Assembly: GCA_002407675.1 (NCBI GenBank)
Contig: DHNW01000014.1
Coordinates: 1-15,157 of the forward strand
Length of the DNA: 15,157 nucleotides
Source: Ruminococcaceae bacterium UBA5406
GTDB taxonomy: Bacteria > Bacillota > Clostridia > Oscillospirales > Acutalibacteraceae
Direction: 5' to 3'
Each line of letters starts with the position of its first letter. Positions within the stretch are counted from its first letter, which is position 1. Shown piece after piece: positions 13,709-15,157 of the stretch. A program made the translations under genes and the position numbers. The notes under the pieces are model-generated. The model was not told the DNA's origin. It searched no databases and saw only the letters and a list, made by a program, of their open reading frames with translations.

Positions 13709-15157
13709 GCCCGTGCCTGCGACGATGTAATAGCTGAAATGAGTAGTGCGGAACACCAGATATCCGTTTTCAACTTTCGCGTTCATGTCGGTGAATGTAC
13801 CGTCCGGTTCGCGGCGAAATACGCGCGGCGTGCCGTGAATTCCAACAGGGACCGGCAGTTTTACTATAACGCTGCCGGTAAACGAAGAGATTGTGCTCCC
13901 ATTTTGGTTGAGCAGTTTTATGCTATAAAGCGACGGCGAACCGACGATATTCAGAGCGGTGCTGGAAACGGCTAGTTGATACGCCGCCGCGCCCTGCGGA
14001 TCAGCTGAGGCCCCGGATATCTTTGGGCGTGTGGTAGAAAGCGTGACGCCATTCACTGACATAGGGAACGCTGCGCCGGAAATATCCGCCTCAACGCCCG
14101 TTGCCGCGTCGGTCAGCAAGGCTGGAAGCGCCGTTCCGGTGTTGGTGTTATCGTCGTAAGAGGAACGATCGTTGTGAATGTTTGCCCTGCAAACGTACAC
14201 ACCCGGCACGGCGTAATGATTTGCTTTTGCGGTATTCAGCATCGTCACAGTTACCAGCACCTGCTTATTGGTGCCGATTTGCGCGTCCGAAAACGTGCCG
14301 GAAACCGTGTAGTCCTGATTAAACGTCAGGGTTTCATTGTTTATAAACCCGCTTAATGTCACACTCCCAACCGTGGCGGCGACCGTACCGTCATAGGCTT
14401 TATTTGATACGGTTGCATTTGTAATAGTCAGCGGCACTTTGCTGATGGTATACGCCGCCGTTTTTGTTCCGGTGTAGTTGCCCTTGCCGGTAACAGTAAT
14501 CGAAACGGTGCCCGCGTTTGTCCCCGCGCTGGTGCCGTCGCCGCTGTCATCCGTGCTGGTGATTTTGACGCTGTAATCCGTGCCTTCCGTAAGGGTGTTG
14601 CCGTTATACGTTACTTCAGGCGTCTGTTCCGCGCCGCTATAAGTGAGGGGTGTATCGGATATGGTTACATTGTTCATGGGCACTTTGCCGATGGTATAAT
14701 TTGCCGTTGTTGTACCGGAGTAGTTGCCCTTGCCGGTGAGAGTAATCGAAACGGTGCCCGCGTTTGTCCCCGCGCTGGTGCCGTCGCCGCTGTCATCCGT
14801 GCTGGTGATTTCGATGCTGTAGTCCTTATCTTTTTTAAGCGTGGTGCCGTTAAACGTTACTTCAGGCGTCTGTTCCGCACCGCTATAAGTGAGGGGTGTA
14901 TCGGATATGGTTACATTGCTCATGGACACTTTGCCGATGGTATAGTTTGTCGTGGTTGTACCGGAGTAGTTGCCCTTGCCGTTGAGAGTAATCGTAACGG
15001 TGCCCGCGTTTGTTCCCGCGCTGGTGCCGCTGCCGTCCGCGCTGGTGATTTGAGCGCTGTAGTCCACGTCTTCCGTAAGATCTGTGTTGCCGAAAGATGC
15101 AGTAACTGCCGGTATATGCGAATTTCCGTCAAAAGTGAAAGAAGCAGGGTTGAGCTT
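13079..15157 (-). CDS. Large secreted or surface protein with MBG/YDG repeats, N-terminus outside window
   Basis: The minus-strand frame is open from the right edge, so the GTG at 15067 is internal and the start lies beyond the window. The 692 residues seen begin with one partial and two full MBG-type Ig-like repeats of 82 residues (TPLTYSGAEQTPEV, then GTNAGTVSIT and GKGNYSGT). A YDG domain follows (NKAYDGT to about 14200). Next is a linker domain with a 'VKLPVPVGI..TDMNAKVENGYLVFRTTHFSYY' pattern, and then two 107-residue repeats. The C-terminus has no LPXTG, SLH or choline-binding motif, so any anchor must be N-terminal or the protein is released. Likely roles are adhesion or cell-wall architecture. 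Its stop overlaps the sigma remnant by 27 bp, convergently. Confidence 0.85.
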   Translation of the reverse strand, partial: KLNPASFTFDGNSHIPAVTASFGNTDLTEDVDYSAQITSADGSGTSAGTNAGTVTITLNGKGNYSGTTTTNYTIGKVSMSNVTISDTPLTYSGAEQTPEVTFNGTTLKKDKDYSIEITSTDDSGDGTSAGTNAGTVSITLTGKGNYSGTTTANYTIGKVPMNNVTISDTPLTYSGAEQTPEVTYNGNTLTEGTDYSVKITSTDDSGDGTSAGTNAGTVSITVTGKGNYTGTKTAAYTISKVPLTITNATVSNKAYDGTVAATVGSVTLSGFINNETLTFNQDYTVSGTFSDAQIGTNKQVLVTVTMLNTAKANHYAVPGVYVCRANIHNDRSSYDDNTNTGTALPALLTDAATGVEADISGAAFPMSVNGVTLSTTRPKISGASADPQGAAAYQLAVSSTALNIVGSPSLYSIKLLNQNGSTISSFTGSVIVKLPVPVGIHGTPRVFRREPDGTFTDMNAKVENGYLVFRTTHFSYYIVAGTGDSITLDTKSYEMPLGGEYRIGVKQTGKQNVALKVRSTNSGVAAARLANGSVQVNGTGVGTAWIILDVFDDKNKLLAHVSTRIDVKTGIRPRGDSTRQIVAYTVRDTADSLTLDTKSYELTIGGKYQIGAWLTGGKAVTVRYYSANNKIASVTKLPNGNYQVTGNRKGTTWIMFDVYDSKNEFLTHASTRIDVKDGVHLNGNSAKQIGVF
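14438..15157 (-). repeat. Tandem 246-bp (82-codon) MBG repeats
   Basis: Two complete units (14929-14684 and 14683-14438) and one partial unit at the right edge share long near-identical DNA. For example, the segment starting CCCGCGTTTG recurs at 14511, 14757 and 15003, exactly 246 bp apart. The two complete units are close to identical over much of their length, which indicates recent duplication or gene conversion. The unit count may vary between strains. Confidence 0.85.

Noticed and set aside
13478..13975. 165-codon plus-strand frame antisense to the surface-protein gene
   Set aside because: It mirrors the codon bias of the repeat-rich gene on the other strand, has no ribosome site and no recognisable domain.
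14438..15157. Regular repeats as a CRISPR array
   Set aside because: The units are 246 bp, in frame, and translate as MBG domains; there are no short repeats with unique spacers.

Overview
The window looks like part of a low-to-medium GC Clostridia genome, most likely of the Oscillospiraceae or a related group. This is inferred from gene content: an LplB/YtcP/LipO-type sugar importer with a YesM/YesN-type two-component pair, strong AGGAGG ribosome sites, TTG starts, and an MBG/YDG-repeat surface protein. No species is claimed.

Layout. (1) 1-8274, all on the minus strand, is a glycan-use operon read right to left: a lipoprotein solute-binding protein (6679-8274), two ABC permeases (5628-6572 and 4717-5613), a family 2 glycoside hydrolase (2282-4567), a decayed remnant that looks like a GH78 alpha-L-rhamnosidase (1840-2160), a type-B carboxylesterase (194-1741), and an unidentified open frame running off the left edge. 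There is no ATPase gene, as is usual for importers that share an MsmX-type ATPase. (2) 8275-8561 is a divergent control region. It carries a 10-bp direct repeat at a 21-bp period next to the weak -35 of the importer operon, which fits a site for the AraC-type regulator encoded next door. (3) 8562-11905, plus strand, is a YesM-like histidine kinase overlapping a YesN-like response regulator, closed by a strong terminator. (4) 11.93-13.1 kb is a graveyard of gene pieces: a frameshifted IstA (IS21) start, an IS3-type orfA piece fused in frame to the tail of an unrelated gene, and an ECF sigma factor that lacks region 4. (5) 13079-15157, minus strand, is the C-terminal part of a large secreted or surface protein with 82-residue MBG-type repeats, a YDG domain and two 107-residue C-terminal repeats.

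How it works together (inference): the kinase senses an extracellular glycan or peptide cue, the regulator activates the divergent importer operon, the importer brings in a small oligosaccharide, and the intracellular GH2 enzyme and the esterase (and formerly a rhamnosidase) trim it. I see no defence system, CRISPR array, tRNA or rRNA. The most interesting items are the regulator-site architecture, the eroded rhamnosidase inside an otherwise intact operon, and the chimeric reading frame among the insertion-sequence debris.
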